In this document: piece by piece, positions 56,062 through 64,000 of the stretch | Layout: every line of letters begins with the position of its first letter | Numbering within the stretch: the first letter of the stretch is position 1 | DNA from: Eubacteriaceae bacterium | Lineage (GTDB): Bacteria; Bacillota; Clostridia; Lachnospirales; Lachnospiraceae | Direction of reading: 5' to 3' | Length of the DNA stretch: 64,000 nucleotides | Assembly: GCA_910574895.1 (NCBI GenBank) | Contig: CAJTDQ010000006.1 | Location: 127,344-191,343 of the forward strand | The notes under the pieces: model-generated | Told to the model about the DNA's origin: nothing | What the model saw: only the letters and a program-made list of their open reading frames with translations | The model's database searches: none | Program-made: the position numbers and the translations under genes

Positions 56062-56524
56062 AATCAACCCCTCTCTTTTCTTTTATATCTGCTTTAGCTT
56101 CTGTCTGCAACTTAATATGCTTTATCAAAGGAAGCAAAAATACCGGAATATTCACACCAATATCTTTAATGTTTTCTAATATTGATATAAGTTCGTTACA
56201 AATCAACCACACTGCAACGATACACGCTATCAGGAACCTAAACGGAAATTCCAATCCCAGCGTATATACAGCATATTTAAGCAGTTGATCAATTATCACC
56301 CCCACTACTATTAACAGCCACATACATATCTTTTTCGCAATTCCACGAAAACTCCGATAAGAACTTATTACATTTTGTTTGCGGTACTTTACAGCCAATA
56401 ATCCAGTGATATAATCTATTAAATTGCATAAAATCAATAACATAACCGGAATATATAAAATTCCTAAGAAAAATGACATTACACTTCCTACAGTTATCAA
56501 TATTCCCTTAACTTGTTCCTTCAT
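56048..56524 (-). CDS. Phage holin (Cph1/holin_4 type)
   Basis: 158 residues, three or four membrane helices (FFLGILYIPVMLLILCNLIDY, ICMWLLIVVGVIIDQLL, FRFLIACIVAVWLICNELI). DYITGLLAVKYR and NELISILENIKDIGVNIP are hallmarks of this holin family, also called toxin-secretion holins. It overlaps the amidase, completing a lysis cassette. Confidence 0.9.
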   Translation of the reverse strand: MKEQVKGILITVGSVMSFFLGILYIPVMLLILCNLIDYITGLLAVKYRKQNVISSYRSFRGIAKKICMWLLIVVGVIIDQLLKYAVYTLGLEFPFRFLIACIVAVWLICNELISILENIKDIGVNIPVFLLPLIKHIKLQTEAKADIKEKRGVDYEDT

Positions 56525-56559
56525 TCTTTTTCCCCTTTTGATCTTTCCGATAAAATCGT

Positions 56560-57531
56560 TTACTTTTCTTCAATTGTCTTTATCCAATCTTCAAACGTTA
56601 TTTTTTCCAAAACGAGTCCTTCATGATACATTCTGTTTCTCATTGCTACAACAATTTCATTTCTGATGTTTTTCGGCGTTGAGTTATATAATTCTTTAAA
56701 ATGCGTGTAATAACTTTTAAAACTTTTTTCAACTTTATTTTTATAACCTTCATTCTCACCCATTCTCCATTCCGGTTTATTAAGTGTGTAATATGCCTCA
56801 AATATCATTGATGTAACATAAAATCGTGCTTCTTCCATATATCCTCTGATAAGCAGTTCCTGCACTAAGGCTTTATTACTTTCCAATACATCATTATACG
56901 TTTTTAACATATACTTTTCATCATGCCTGCAAACTGATGTATCACGCCATTTCCATAAATAAAATGATACTGATATATATTTAAAATTTTTAGCTAATGT
57001 TTTACACAAAATATTAAAATAACTATCTTCATGCACCATCAATGTCTCATTCCAGCGAATCTGATTATCAACCAAAAATTTTCTATTATGTACTTTACCA
57101 TGAACGAATGTCACATCCATTTCACGATTAATATATACCACCTCTTTGGTCTCAGGATTTCTGGTCTCTTCTATAAATAAACTTGTCAGACTATCAAATC
57201 CTTTCTTTATCTCTTCGAAAATGATATATAGAGCACATGCATTATAAAACAAATCATCAGCATCACAAAACATGACATACTCAGCTGTCGCATTATCCAG
57301 GCAGGTGTTTCGTGTGGCAGATACACCTCTATGCTCACATTTAATATATTTAATGTTAAAACTATAACCATCCAGAAACTCTTGTGAAAGTATAATATCA
57401 GAACCATCATTACATATAATGACTCCTATATCGTTGAAGTCAACATTCTGCTGTATTTCAATACTGTCCAGCAACGGTTTCAAAACCTCCTCCGTTTCGT
57501 TATATTGTGGTATAAGTATTTCCAGTTTCAT
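56560..57531 (-). CDS. Phage-borne family 2 glycosyltransferase
   Basis: 323 residues. GT-A fold: LEILIPQYNETEEVLKPLLDS, ICNDGSD, GVSATRNTCLDNATAEYVMFCDADDLF (DxD). Then helical part typical of CPS-type transferases (VHEDSYFNILCKTLA). It is placed between the tail fibre and the holin, 10 bases after the fibre gene, so it may glycosylate the repeat-rich fibre or alter the host surface. Confidence 0.9.
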   Translation of the reverse strand: MKLEILIPQYNETEEVLKPLLDSIEIQQNVDFNDIGVIICNDGSDIILSQEFLDGYSFNIKYIKCEHRGVSATRNTCLDNATAEYVMFCDADDLFYNACALYIIFEEIKKGFDSLTSLFIEETRNPETKEVVYINREMDVTFVHGKVHNRKFLVDNQIRWNETLMVHEDSYFNILCKTLAKNFKYISVSFYLWKWRDTSVCRHDEKYMLKTYNDVLESNKALVQELLIRGYMEEARFYVTSMIFEAYYTLNKPEWRMGENEGYKNKVEKSFKSYYTHFKELYNSTPKNIRNEIVVAMRNRMYHEGLVLEKITFEDWIKTIEEK

Positions 57532-57541
57532 TAAAAACCTC

Positions 57542-58504
57542 CTATGCCATTACCGATGCCAATGCACTGGCCAGTTTTTGTACAAAACTTGAGTTGTTTG
57601 CCAGAGCTGTACAAAAATGGGAATTATTAGCAAAACCGATTCCAAATGTACTATTGAAAGCAAACGCACTAACAAAAGACGAATTTGATGCGAATGCATA
57701 TCCAAATGTAGCATTTCTGCCGAAGGTATTTGCAAACGCATAATTTGATGCAAACACATTACCAAATGCGGAATTTCTTCCAAAAGTATTTATGAATGAA
57801 GAATTGGACGCAAACTGACTTCCGAATGTAGAATTACTGCTAAAAGCACTAGCAAAAGCATAATTCAATGCAATCGCACTGCCTACTCTATTGTTTGATG
57901 CTAATTCCATAAACTTAACATATTCTGTCAAATTCACTTTGATTTCATCGACTTCATTATCAGCATAATCCTTTAGTGTCTGAATGTTCTCATCAAACTC
58001 CTTTTCCAGTTCTTGTGTTGTTTTATAAACCTGAAATAATTTTTCAACTTGATAAATACCGGCAACATGTACCTTCACTCTGTATAATGGAAATTCAGAT
58101 ACTTGATCTAATTTGCGAATATCTCCGATAGAAATTTCCGGATTAATAAACACACCATCTGTTTCAATTTCCGGACCTTTCTTATAAACGAATTCAGCAC
58201 TCTCTATTCCTTCCTCACTCATGCTATATCTAATGCATAATAAATCCGTTCTATGTGCACGAGGATTCTGCGGCTTTCCAACAGTAAACGTCTCTGTTTC
58301 TCCATATCGCAGCCTTATGTGGCGTCCCTGTAAAATGATATCTCCATCTTCGATAGTAATATCGTCATATGTATGAATCTCATTAAACTTTTTTCCACAT
58401 GATAAAACACAACTTTCTCCTACAATGCCCGCATTAAATGCTCCTGCATCATCACTTGTTATATGTTGTTCCCCTCGATGACCTGTTATTAACTCTAATC
58501 CCAT
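57542..58504 (-). CDS. Phage tail fibre with exact decapeptide repeats
   Basis: 320 residues. N-terminal baseplate-type domain (MGLELITGHRGEQHITSDDA, ITIEDGDIILQGRHIRL), a short coiled-coil (165-200), then residues 205-314 built of about ten 10-residue units with consensus S-(S/T/A)-F-x-x-x-F-A-(S/R)-N, for example STFGSQFASN, SAFGNVFASN, ATFGYAFASN, STFGIGFANN. Such regular short repeats usually make a trimeric beta structure; receptor binding is inferred from position at the end of the tail module. Confidence 0.85.
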   Translation of the reverse strand: MGLELITGHRGEQHITSDDAGAFNAGIVGESCVLSCGKKFNEIHTYDDITIEDGDIILQGRHIRLRYGETETFTVGKPQNPRAHRTDLLCIRYSMSEEGIESAEFVYKKGPEIETDGVFINPEISIGDIRKLDQVSEFPLYRVKVHVAGIYQVEKLFQVYKTTQELEKEFDENIQTLKDYADNEVDEIKVNLTEYVKFMELASNNRVGSAIALNYAFASAFSSNSTFGSQFASNSSFINTFGRNSAFGNVFASNYAFANTFGRNATFGYAFASNSSFVSAFAFNSTFGIGFANNSHFCTALANNSSFVQKLASALASVMA

Positions 58505-58513
58505 TTTATCCTC

Positions 58514-60397
58514 CTATCCTATTTCATAAGATGTGTTAATCTCGTTATTTTTTATTGTTACTATTTTCTTGGTTACCTTTTTGATTACCGAAATGCCTGT
58601 GTATGCATCTGTTGCCCCTACGATATCTCCAATGTCATAATCAATACTATTTTTTAAATTAATACTGATTTCGTCGCCATCCAGCAATTCCCGGAACTTT
58701 TCTACTCCTTTAGCGGCCAGATCCTGATAGTTGTCATACACTATTTTGTAATAATAATTATCTTTCCATTCCGGAAGAATCATTTTATCTAACAATTCCC
58801 AATATTTCCCTTTCTCAAATGGTGGAGCAGCTACATTTTCGATTTTTTCATAATAAGCATTTGGAACAAAATCGGGAGCGAACGTTTTTATCGTAACGCT
58901 CAAATATTTGTCTTTTTTAAAAGGCGGTGGTGCCGGTTTTGGATAATTTGTATAAAAAGTATTTTTTATCCATGTTGGCACAACATCTTTTGCAATCCCC
59001 TTTGCCCATTTCTTTGATGGCCCTACATTCACATGCTTACCTTTACTATTTCTAACAAAATAATTCTTATAATTGCTTTTCCAATCTGTCGGTTTTTTTG
59101 TTTGTTGTATATAATCAGGTTTCATTATCCCCTGAACCAAAGTGTATACATAATCTGTACCATCCCACACTCTAGTATAGTATTTTCCATATTCTGTTTT
59201 CCATTTTGTAGGTTTTGATGTTAACGTTTTAACTTTTCTCTGCTCAACAGCCTTGACAGAAACATATTTACTATTTACTAATTCGAAATAATTTTTGTAA
59301 TTATATCCCCAATCAAGAGGTACTTCGCTTAATTTTTCATATCGCGATGAAGTATCTGTTACCACCGGTACAAAATATTTCCCATCAACCCGATAATACT
59401 TCGTACAGTTTGTCTCCCAGTCCTCAGGTTTCACATTCAATTTCGAATATCTGTCTGCCTCACCTTTTACTGCCTCAGCTGTCTTGTAATTTCCCTGTTC
59501 GTCCAGATACGCATACTCGCCAAACACCTTCTCCCAGTGATCAGGTTTTATAGTCTGCAAAATGTAATTTTTAACTGCTCCGGCATTCGGGTAATCAAAT
59601 ACTGTCGTAACCTCATCAGAACCGGCTAATACCTTATTTCGCTCATCCAGAATATAATCGCTGTCAATTTTCGGCTCTTCCGTAATCGTATATGGCTCAA
59701 TTGCATTATTCTCATTTGCGAACAAATGTATTACCCTTCTCTCCTTCATGTCTCCTGCTCCTAAACAAATCATATGATTTGTAGGATTTCCTGCTCTCTT
59801 TATCACAAAAGAGAACTCAGAATTATAGAACTCATCTTCTGAAGCATAATTTCTATTTGCTACAACACTTATCTCTACTTTACCGTTTCTGTTACGTTTA
59901 AAAATCAATTTTCCATTGTACTTTTCTAACATTGCAAGCAGTCCTGCATACATGTCTATGTATCTGAAGTCATAAGACAATACCTCAACATCAGACACCT
60001 CTCTTGAAGCCTCAAATACATCCGCCAAATCAAAATCTGCTATCATATCTGCTACGATTGCATTGGCATCCCCGGTTACTGTATAATAATCCCGATTATT
60101 CTCCGGCTGAATAATCTTATTTGCCAATATCCCATGCCATGTTCTGCCGGAATAAACTATTTTTTCATTATCAGCATCTACTTCAATATTGTCTATAATT
60201 CCACCATATTCTGAACCAATTACCCTGCCATTGTCCGATGTCTGAATATATATTCTACTGTTAATACCCGCACAATGTTCCTGTAAATCTATCTCAAGTT
60301 CAAAATCATTTTCATCTTTGCCATACGCAAGATCTAACTTATAATTCTTGATAACACCTAAATCATTGTTATTTTCATCCGTATATATTAAATCCAT
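58514..60397 (-). CDS. Phage tail (Gp37-like) protein with aromatic repeats
   Basis: 627 residues. N-terminal part follows siphovirus ReqiPepy6 Gp37-like tail proteins: MDLIYTDENNNDLGVIKNYKLDLAYGKDENDFELEI, EYGGIIDNIEVD, and C-terminal LKNSIDYDIGDIVGATDAYTGI. Inserted between about 290 and 560 are six or seven repeats around P-x-x-W-x-x-x-Y-x-x-Y (KPEDWETNCTKYY, VPLDWGYNYKNYF, KPTKWKTEYGKYY, KPTDWKSNYKNYF, LPEWKDNYYY), which look like carbohydrate- or wall-binding modules. Overlaps the distal tail gene by 10 bases. Confidence 0.85.
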   Translation of the reverse strand: MDLIYTDENNNDLGVIKNYKLDLAYGKDENDFELEIDLQEHCAGINSRIYIQTSDNGRVIGSEYGGIIDNIEVDADNEKIVYSGRTWHGILANKIIQPENNRDYYTVTGDANAIVADMIADFDLADVFEASREVSDVEVLSYDFRYIDMYAGLLAMLEKYNGKLIFKRNRNGKVEISVVANRNYASEDEFYNSEFSFVIKRAGNPTNHMICLGAGDMKERRVIHLFANENNAIEPYTITEEPKIDSDYILDERNKVLAGSDEVTTVFDYPNAGAVKNYILQTIKPDHWEKVFGEYAYLDEQGNYKTAEAVKGEADRYSKLNVKPEDWETNCTKYYRVDGKYFVPVVTDTSSRYEKLSEVPLDWGYNYKNYFELVNSKYVSVKAVEQRKVKTLTSKPTKWKTEYGKYYTRVWDGTDYVYTLVQGIMKPDYIQQTKKPTDWKSNYKNYFVRNSKGKHVNVGPSKKWAKGIAKDVVPTWIKNTFYTNYPKPAPPPFKKDKYLSVTIKTFAPDFVPNAYYEKIENVAAPPFEKGKYWELLDKMILPEWKDNYYYKIVYDNYQDLAAKGVEKFRELLDGDEISINLKNSIDYDIGDIVGATDAYTGISVIKKVTKKIVTIKNNEINTSYEIG

Positions 60398-61221
60398 AGT
60401 GGCTCACTCCTTTTCTCATAAACAGTTATCGTATATGGAAAGCGCCCAAAATTATTCAGTTTTATGATTCCGGAATTTAACGGTTCAAAAATATATTCTT
60501 CTCTGTTTCGGTTTTTAAACTCATTTATCCGATTACCATTGACTGTCCTGTACACTTGCTTTTCGAATGTGTCAATTGTCAATACTTCTCCTTCATTCAC
60601 AATACAATCTACTGCATAGTTGTGTCCGTCTATTGACAGACAGGGACTATCCACTTCTCCATATATATCAAGTCTGAAATCCGCTGTTAAATACGAACTG
60701 TTATTTAACTTATTAACAATTATTGTCTTAATTGAATTCATACTGTAACCATATGGATAATCATGTGGATAATCTAAATCTTTTACATCAGGATACATAT
60801 GAAAACGATATGTCTTCTCCCGAATCCAATAAGGCGATGCCGTTGTGATTGTGAGCGAGGCAGATGCAAATCTGTCTGTCATGTTATACTTCGATTTTGA
60901 GGAGGCAGATACATAACACTTTATATAGTATTCTCCTATATAAAGTCTTCCCGGTTCTTTTGCATTAACATCCACATCCACAAGTTCAACCAGTTTATTT
61001 TTTATATAGTTTCCTTCTTCCTCTGTCCTGCATGCAATTACAATTGGCAATTCAAAGTCTACAATCCCCCGCTCAAATGCTTTAATATTGTTTTTGTCAC
61101 TGTCAATACTCCACTTGTAATCATGCAGAGTATTGGCATTCACAAAGATACCGTTTTCACCTCCTCCCCATATCATTTCCTCTCCATTATGATTTACATA
61201 TTTAATCTTTTCATGTTTCAC
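60388..61221 (-). CDS. Phage distal tail protein
   Basis: 277 residues. Matches the siphovirus distal tail (Dit) pattern: KYVNHNGEEMIWGGGENGIFVNANTLHDYKW, FELPIVIACRTEEEGN, GRLYIGEYYIKCYVSASSKSKY and SASLTITTASPYW. It links the tail tube to the baseplate. Four-base overlap with the tape-measure gene. Confidence 0.9.
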   Translation of the reverse strand: MKHEKIKYVNHNGEEMIWGGGENGIFVNANTLHDYKWSIDSDKNNIKAFERGIVDFELPIVIACRTEEEGNYIKNKLVELVDVDVNAKEPGRLYIGEYYIKCYVSASSKSKYNMTDRFASASLTITTASPYWIREKTYRFHMYPDVKDLDYPHDYPYGYSMNSIKTIIVNKLNNSSYLTADFRLDIYGEVDSPCLSIDGHNYAVDCIVNEGEVLTIDTFEKQVYRTVNGNRINEFKNRNREEYIFEPLNSGIIKLNNFGRFPYTITVYEKRSEPLWI

Positions 61222-62690
61222 GCTGTACCTCTTACTAATCTTCCAAATTCTCTCTTATTCAGCATTAATATGCTTTCATTATCCATCTTGTTTAATATTT
61301 TTTCTAATAATCTTACAGTCTGGGTTTCTGTGCCAGATGTGGCAATTCCTATATCCACAGAGCCTAATCTGCTTTCAATATTCCTTAATCCTTCATCTAT
61401 CACTGTCCCATCTGTCAAACCACTAAAACCATTGTTGAATCCTTCAACACACATTCGACCAATCCATGCAAATTTCCTGGAAGGGGAATGTATTCCAAAG
61501 AACTCTAATACTCCGTCAAGAATATCACTGAATAATCCTTTTACTTTTTTCCACAACCAGTCTCCAAGACTTTTCATTCCTTCCCACAAACCTCTAATCA
61601 GATTTGCTCCTATCTGCGAAAGACTAAAATCCTTTAACACATCCTGTATCGCCATAAAAATCTTAGGAATTGTCTCAATCAGCTTTGGAATCGTCTTAAC
61701 AATACCTGTAACTAATGAAACTAATATCCTCACACCACCATCAAGTATTTTCGGTAAATTGCTCACTAATGCTGAGTGTAGATTATTAATAATTTCCGGT
61801 ATTTTTTCTAATAGATTTGGCAACGCCTCCACAATGCCATCTATCAATGAAATTATAATTTCTATTCCGACATCTATAATTGTACCCAGCATTCCGCCTA
61901 ACCCTGATGTCAATTCAGTAATCATATTTACTGCCTGCTCGACAAGTAATGGCAAACCTTCTCTGATACCATCTGCTAATCCATACACAAGTTCAGCACC
62001 TTTACTTACGATCACAGGAAGATTCTGTATAATTCCATTTCCTAGCTGAATTATAAGTTGTAAAGCTGTTTCTGCAAGTACCGGCAATAGTTCCCCTATT
62101 GCGGAAACTATTGTCGATAATATCTGCCCCACAGCTTCTAACAGTTGTGGAAAATTCTCTGTAAGGACATTCGCTAATTCAACAATCAATTGTTGTATAC
62201 ATTCCACCAATAATGGAAATGACTCAACAATCATCTCCACGATACCCGGTAAAAACTCCGATATACTTTCTACTATCTGAGGAAGCATTTCCTGAAAATT
62301 TATGGCTATACTCTCAACACCTTCTTTAATGGTGTCAATACCACTGCTGTCTCCACCAAATATATCAGTTAATCCCTCCATTACTTCAGACATTCCCGGA
62401 ACAAATTCAGACATCAGATTATTTTTTGCTTCACCAAAAGCTGACTGTAAATCCTGTAATCCGCTCTTACATTCCTCGGATGAAGTGACTGTATTTATCA
62501 TTTCATTTGAAACAACTCCAATCACTGTTTTCATAGCTGACATCGCTGCAGCTCCTGCCTTTGCTGCATTACTAATTCCTGTTTTTATCAGTGATGCAAA
62601 TTGTGAAGTTTTATCACCGGCTTCGTTTAATCCCTTTTCATATTCAGTTGTATTAATTGATATTTCTACTGCTAAATCAAAAACATCCAT
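61218..62690 (-). CDS. Phage tail tape-measure protein
   Basis: 490 residues, short for a tape measure, implying a short tail. Start MDVFDLAVEISINTTEYEKGLNEAGDKTSQFASLIK is typical. A long stretch (95-340) of amphipathic, Ile/Leu-rich 30-40-residue repeats (LLVECIQQLIVELANVLTENFPQLL, LLPVLAETALQLIIQLGNGIIQNLP) and GIHSPSRKFAWIGRMCVEGFNNG near the end are hallmarks. Confidence 0.92.
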   Translation of the reverse strand: MDVFDLAVEISINTTEYEKGLNEAGDKTSQFASLIKTGISNAAKAGAAAMSAMKTVIGVVSNEMINTVTSSEECKSGLQDLQSAFGEAKNNLMSEFVPGMSEVMEGLTDIFGGDSSGIDTIKEGVESIAINFQEMLPQIVESISEFLPGIVEMIVESFPLLVECIQQLIVELANVLTENFPQLLEAVGQILSTIVSAIGELLPVLAETALQLIIQLGNGIIQNLPVIVSKGAELVYGLADGIREGLPLLVEQAVNMITELTSGLGGMLGTIIDVGIEIIISLIDGIVEALPNLLEKIPEIINNLHSALVSNLPKILDGGVRILVSLVTGIVKTIPKLIETIPKIFMAIQDVLKDFSLSQIGANLIRGLWEGMKSLGDWLWKKVKGLFSDILDGVLEFFGIHSPSRKFAWIGRMCVEGFNNGFSGLTDGTVIDEGLRNIESRLGSVDIGIATSGTETQTVRLLEKILNKMDNESILMLNKREFGRLVRGTA

Positions 62691-62692
62691 CT

Positions 62693-62979
62693 CTATACCT
62701 TTAGCTCCATCCTTTTAATAATATCTGCTGCAATTTCATCACCTGAACGGGTATCCTGCGGTTTAAACAAATCCTCATAACGAATTGTCAAAGCCTTATT
62801 CTGCCCCCGATAATAAATACTGTCTGTAATGTACAGACGATATGCTTCATCACGATAAAACTGCTCCCGATATGATATTAAGTATTTTATAAAATACTTT
62901 ACCTTTCTTGTTCCTTTGTACTCTCCATAGCAGAGCCAGAATTGCTTTCTGCCCTTGTCCGACCCTGCAGCATAAAAAA
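62693..62979 (-). CDS. Tail-assembly chaperone frameshift extension (GT)
   Basis: In the -1 frame relative to the chaperone an open stretch runs from the TTTTTT run (plus-strand A6 at 62974-62979) to a stop at 62693: YAAGSDKGRKQFWLCYGEYK ... YFIKYLISYREQFYRDEAYR ... EDLFKPQDTRSGDEIAADII. It has no start of its own, which fits the T part of a G/GT pair made by programmed frameshifting, as in lambda and many siphoviruses. The slip site is not certain. Confidence 0.75.
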
Positions 62980-63258
62980 CTCAACAAGCTCTGTATCATT
63001 TAATACACCAAGCAAATCATTTAAGATTGAAACAGGCGTACACTCAAACTCATCAACTGAAACTCCGTTAATAATTGCCAAAACCTCAACGACATCTTTT
63101 TGATGCTTTTTCAATGCAATTTGTGCAATTTTGAGAATCGGTCGTTTTTCTCTTACTGCTTTTACTAATTCTGCATCAGAACAAATTGCTGATGCCGGTT
63201 CTAATAAATCTGCCAGTACATCTACTGCACACTCATTTTTAAATTCTGATAGTTTCAT
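62899..63258 (-). CDS. Phage tail-assembly chaperone (G)
   Basis: 119 residues, acidic and helical (MKLSEFKNECAVDVLADLLEP, LKIAQIALKKHQKDVVEVLAI, LLGVLNDTELVEFFML). Lies between the major tail protein and the tape measure, the usual chaperone position, and its end overlaps the extension frame by 80 bases. Confidence 0.88.
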   Translation of the reverse strand: MKLSEFKNECAVDVLADLLEPASAICSDAELVKAVREKRPILKIAQIALKKHQKDVVEVLAIINGVSVDEFECTPVSILNDLLGVLNDTELVEFFMLQGRTRAESNSGSAMESTKEQER

Positions 63259-63261
63259 CTT

Positions 63262-63873
63262 TTACTCTCCTTCTATTGTCTCTACTTCTGATATACCTTC
63301 GGTTTCTCCGGTTTTTACAAAGATTTCGAACGGTACCTGTTCCGGATTGTCCAGTGAATAATGTCCTAAAAACTCGAACGTAAACTGTCCTTTTCCACTG
63401 TCTGTACTCTGGATCTGGAATCCTCCTGTAGATAGTGCATTCATTAAATGAACTGCACAGAAGCCTCCATTCTGTTCCCCATTCAGGTCACTGTAATCTC
63501 CTACCCACCAAATATCTTCAAAGTCTGTTCTTTCCAATTTGTTACGTGGAATTACATGAGTGCTGTCTTCACTGTCAATATCTGCAACACTGACAAGTGT
63601 TTTAGCCAAATTCGTTGAAACTGTAATAAAAATTCCTGCCATTTTGGCTTCCCAGCTGTTAAGATTTTTAAGTTCTTTCATATTCGTAGGACAATTATCA
63701 ATGTCCTCTCCAAAATCTGAATATGTAGGTATTGCTGTAAAAGTGATTCCTCCACTTGTAGCACCTAAAATATTTTTGATTTCCCCTGTTGCCGGAGTAA
63801 AACCATCTAACAATATTCCTGCGTTCATCTGCATCTCCTTAAAGGTTCCCTCCGGAAGTTTTGTAAATTTCAT
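63262..63873 (-). CDS. Phage major tail protein
   Basis: 203 residues. Pattern of siphovirus tail-tube proteins: start MKFTKLPEGTFKEMQMNAGILLDGF, ATSGGITFTAIPTYSDFGEDIDN, FEDIWWVGDYSD and GKGQFTFEFLGHYSLDNPEQVPFEIFV. It precedes the chaperone by three bases. The head module should lie to the right of the window. Confidence 0.88.
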   Translation of the reverse strand: MKFTKLPEGTFKEMQMNAGILLDGFTPATGEIKNILGATSGGITFTAIPTYSDFGEDIDNCPTNMKELKNLNSWEAKMAGIFITVSTNLAKTLVSVADIDSEDSTHVIPRNKLERTDFEDIWWVGDYSDLNGEQNGGFCAVHLMNALSTGGFQIQSTDSGKGQFTFEFLGHYSLDNPEQVPFEIFVKTGETEGISEVETIEGE

Positions 63874-64000
63874 TTTGTTTCTCCTTATATAATAAATTTA
63901 GGTTGATAAAGGTAACCTATAACCCTTTATTAACTGTATATTTATACAAGTCATTCTTGTATAATACCTTTATTAGATAGAGTGACATCGTTTTCTCCTT

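Noticed and set aside
61123..62049. 308-codon plus-strand frame opposite the tape measure
   Set aside because: Shadow of the repetitive tape-measure gene; no initiation signal.

Overview
The window looks like a chromosomal segment of a low-GC Clostridia, most likely a Lachnospiraceae gut or rumen organism. Pointers are the AT-rich coding, strong AGGAGG ribosome sites, a type III glutamine synthetase, a type III pantothenate kinase, an SPFH/NfeD pair, a class B sortase, an alanine/lysine-rich DUF6465-like protein and a Tn4451-type mobilizable element. No rRNA, tRNA or CRISPR array was seen.

Layout. (1) 0-10.4 kb, plus strand: purB-purC; a lipoprotein foldase with an FKBP/trigger-factor-like domain; a mosaic repeat-rich spacer; three small secreted or membrane genes; then a compact pantothenate/CoA operon (DUF2520 reductase, panB, panC, panD, coaBC) closed by a strong terminator. 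A type III pantothenate kinase (coaX) at 38.3 kb supplies the step between panC and coaBC. (2) 11.18-20.90 kb: a Tn4451/Tn4453-like integrative mobilizable element bounded by near-perfect 17-bp inverted repeats. It holds tnpX serine recombinase, a TnpW-like protein, a MOBP relaxase with MobC, a probable oriT spacer, a sigma-like regulator, a KTR zinc-ribbon protein, tnpV, and a TetR-controlled three-gene ABC exporter. (3) 20.9-34.5 kb, markedly AT-rich: a quorum-sensing and small-molecule island. It has a divergent agr locus (agrD-agrB on plus; a frameshifted agrC, two AgrA-like LytTR regulators and an XRE protein on minus), a decayed IS66 copy, and a minus-strand cluster: BtrH-N-like protein, small membrane-anchored protein, two ABC exporters, a stand-alone adenylation-carrier (A-PCP) protein and the first 34 codons of a second adenylation gene, cut off exactly at the mobile element. 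(4) 35-53 kb: mostly minus-strand housekeeping (coaX-dusB-greA-lysS, SPFH/NfeD, cyclophilin, Ca2+/Na+ exchanger, glnN, sortase B, fructose-bisphosphate aldolase, secreted GH16 glucanase, an N-truncated CotJC-type catalase), with several intergenic repeats. (5) 53-55.4 kb: a secreted subtilase with a beta-helix tail. (6) 55.5-64 kb, minus strand: the tail and lysis half of a siphovirus-type prophage running off the right edge: major tail protein, tail chaperone with probable -1 frameshift, tape measure, distal tail protein, tail lysin-like protein, a fibre made of exact 10-residue repeats, a phage-borne glycosyltransferase, holin and amidase.

The most novel-looking unit is region 3. A short AgrD peptide (predicted ring Cys-Trp-Tyr-Val-Leu) and AgrB sit beside regulators and a condensation-domain-free A-PCP/BtrH-like/dual-ABC cluster. 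The layout suggests density-controlled production of an aminoacylated or short peptide metabolite, now probably broken in this strain by the agrC frameshift and the truncated adenylation gene.
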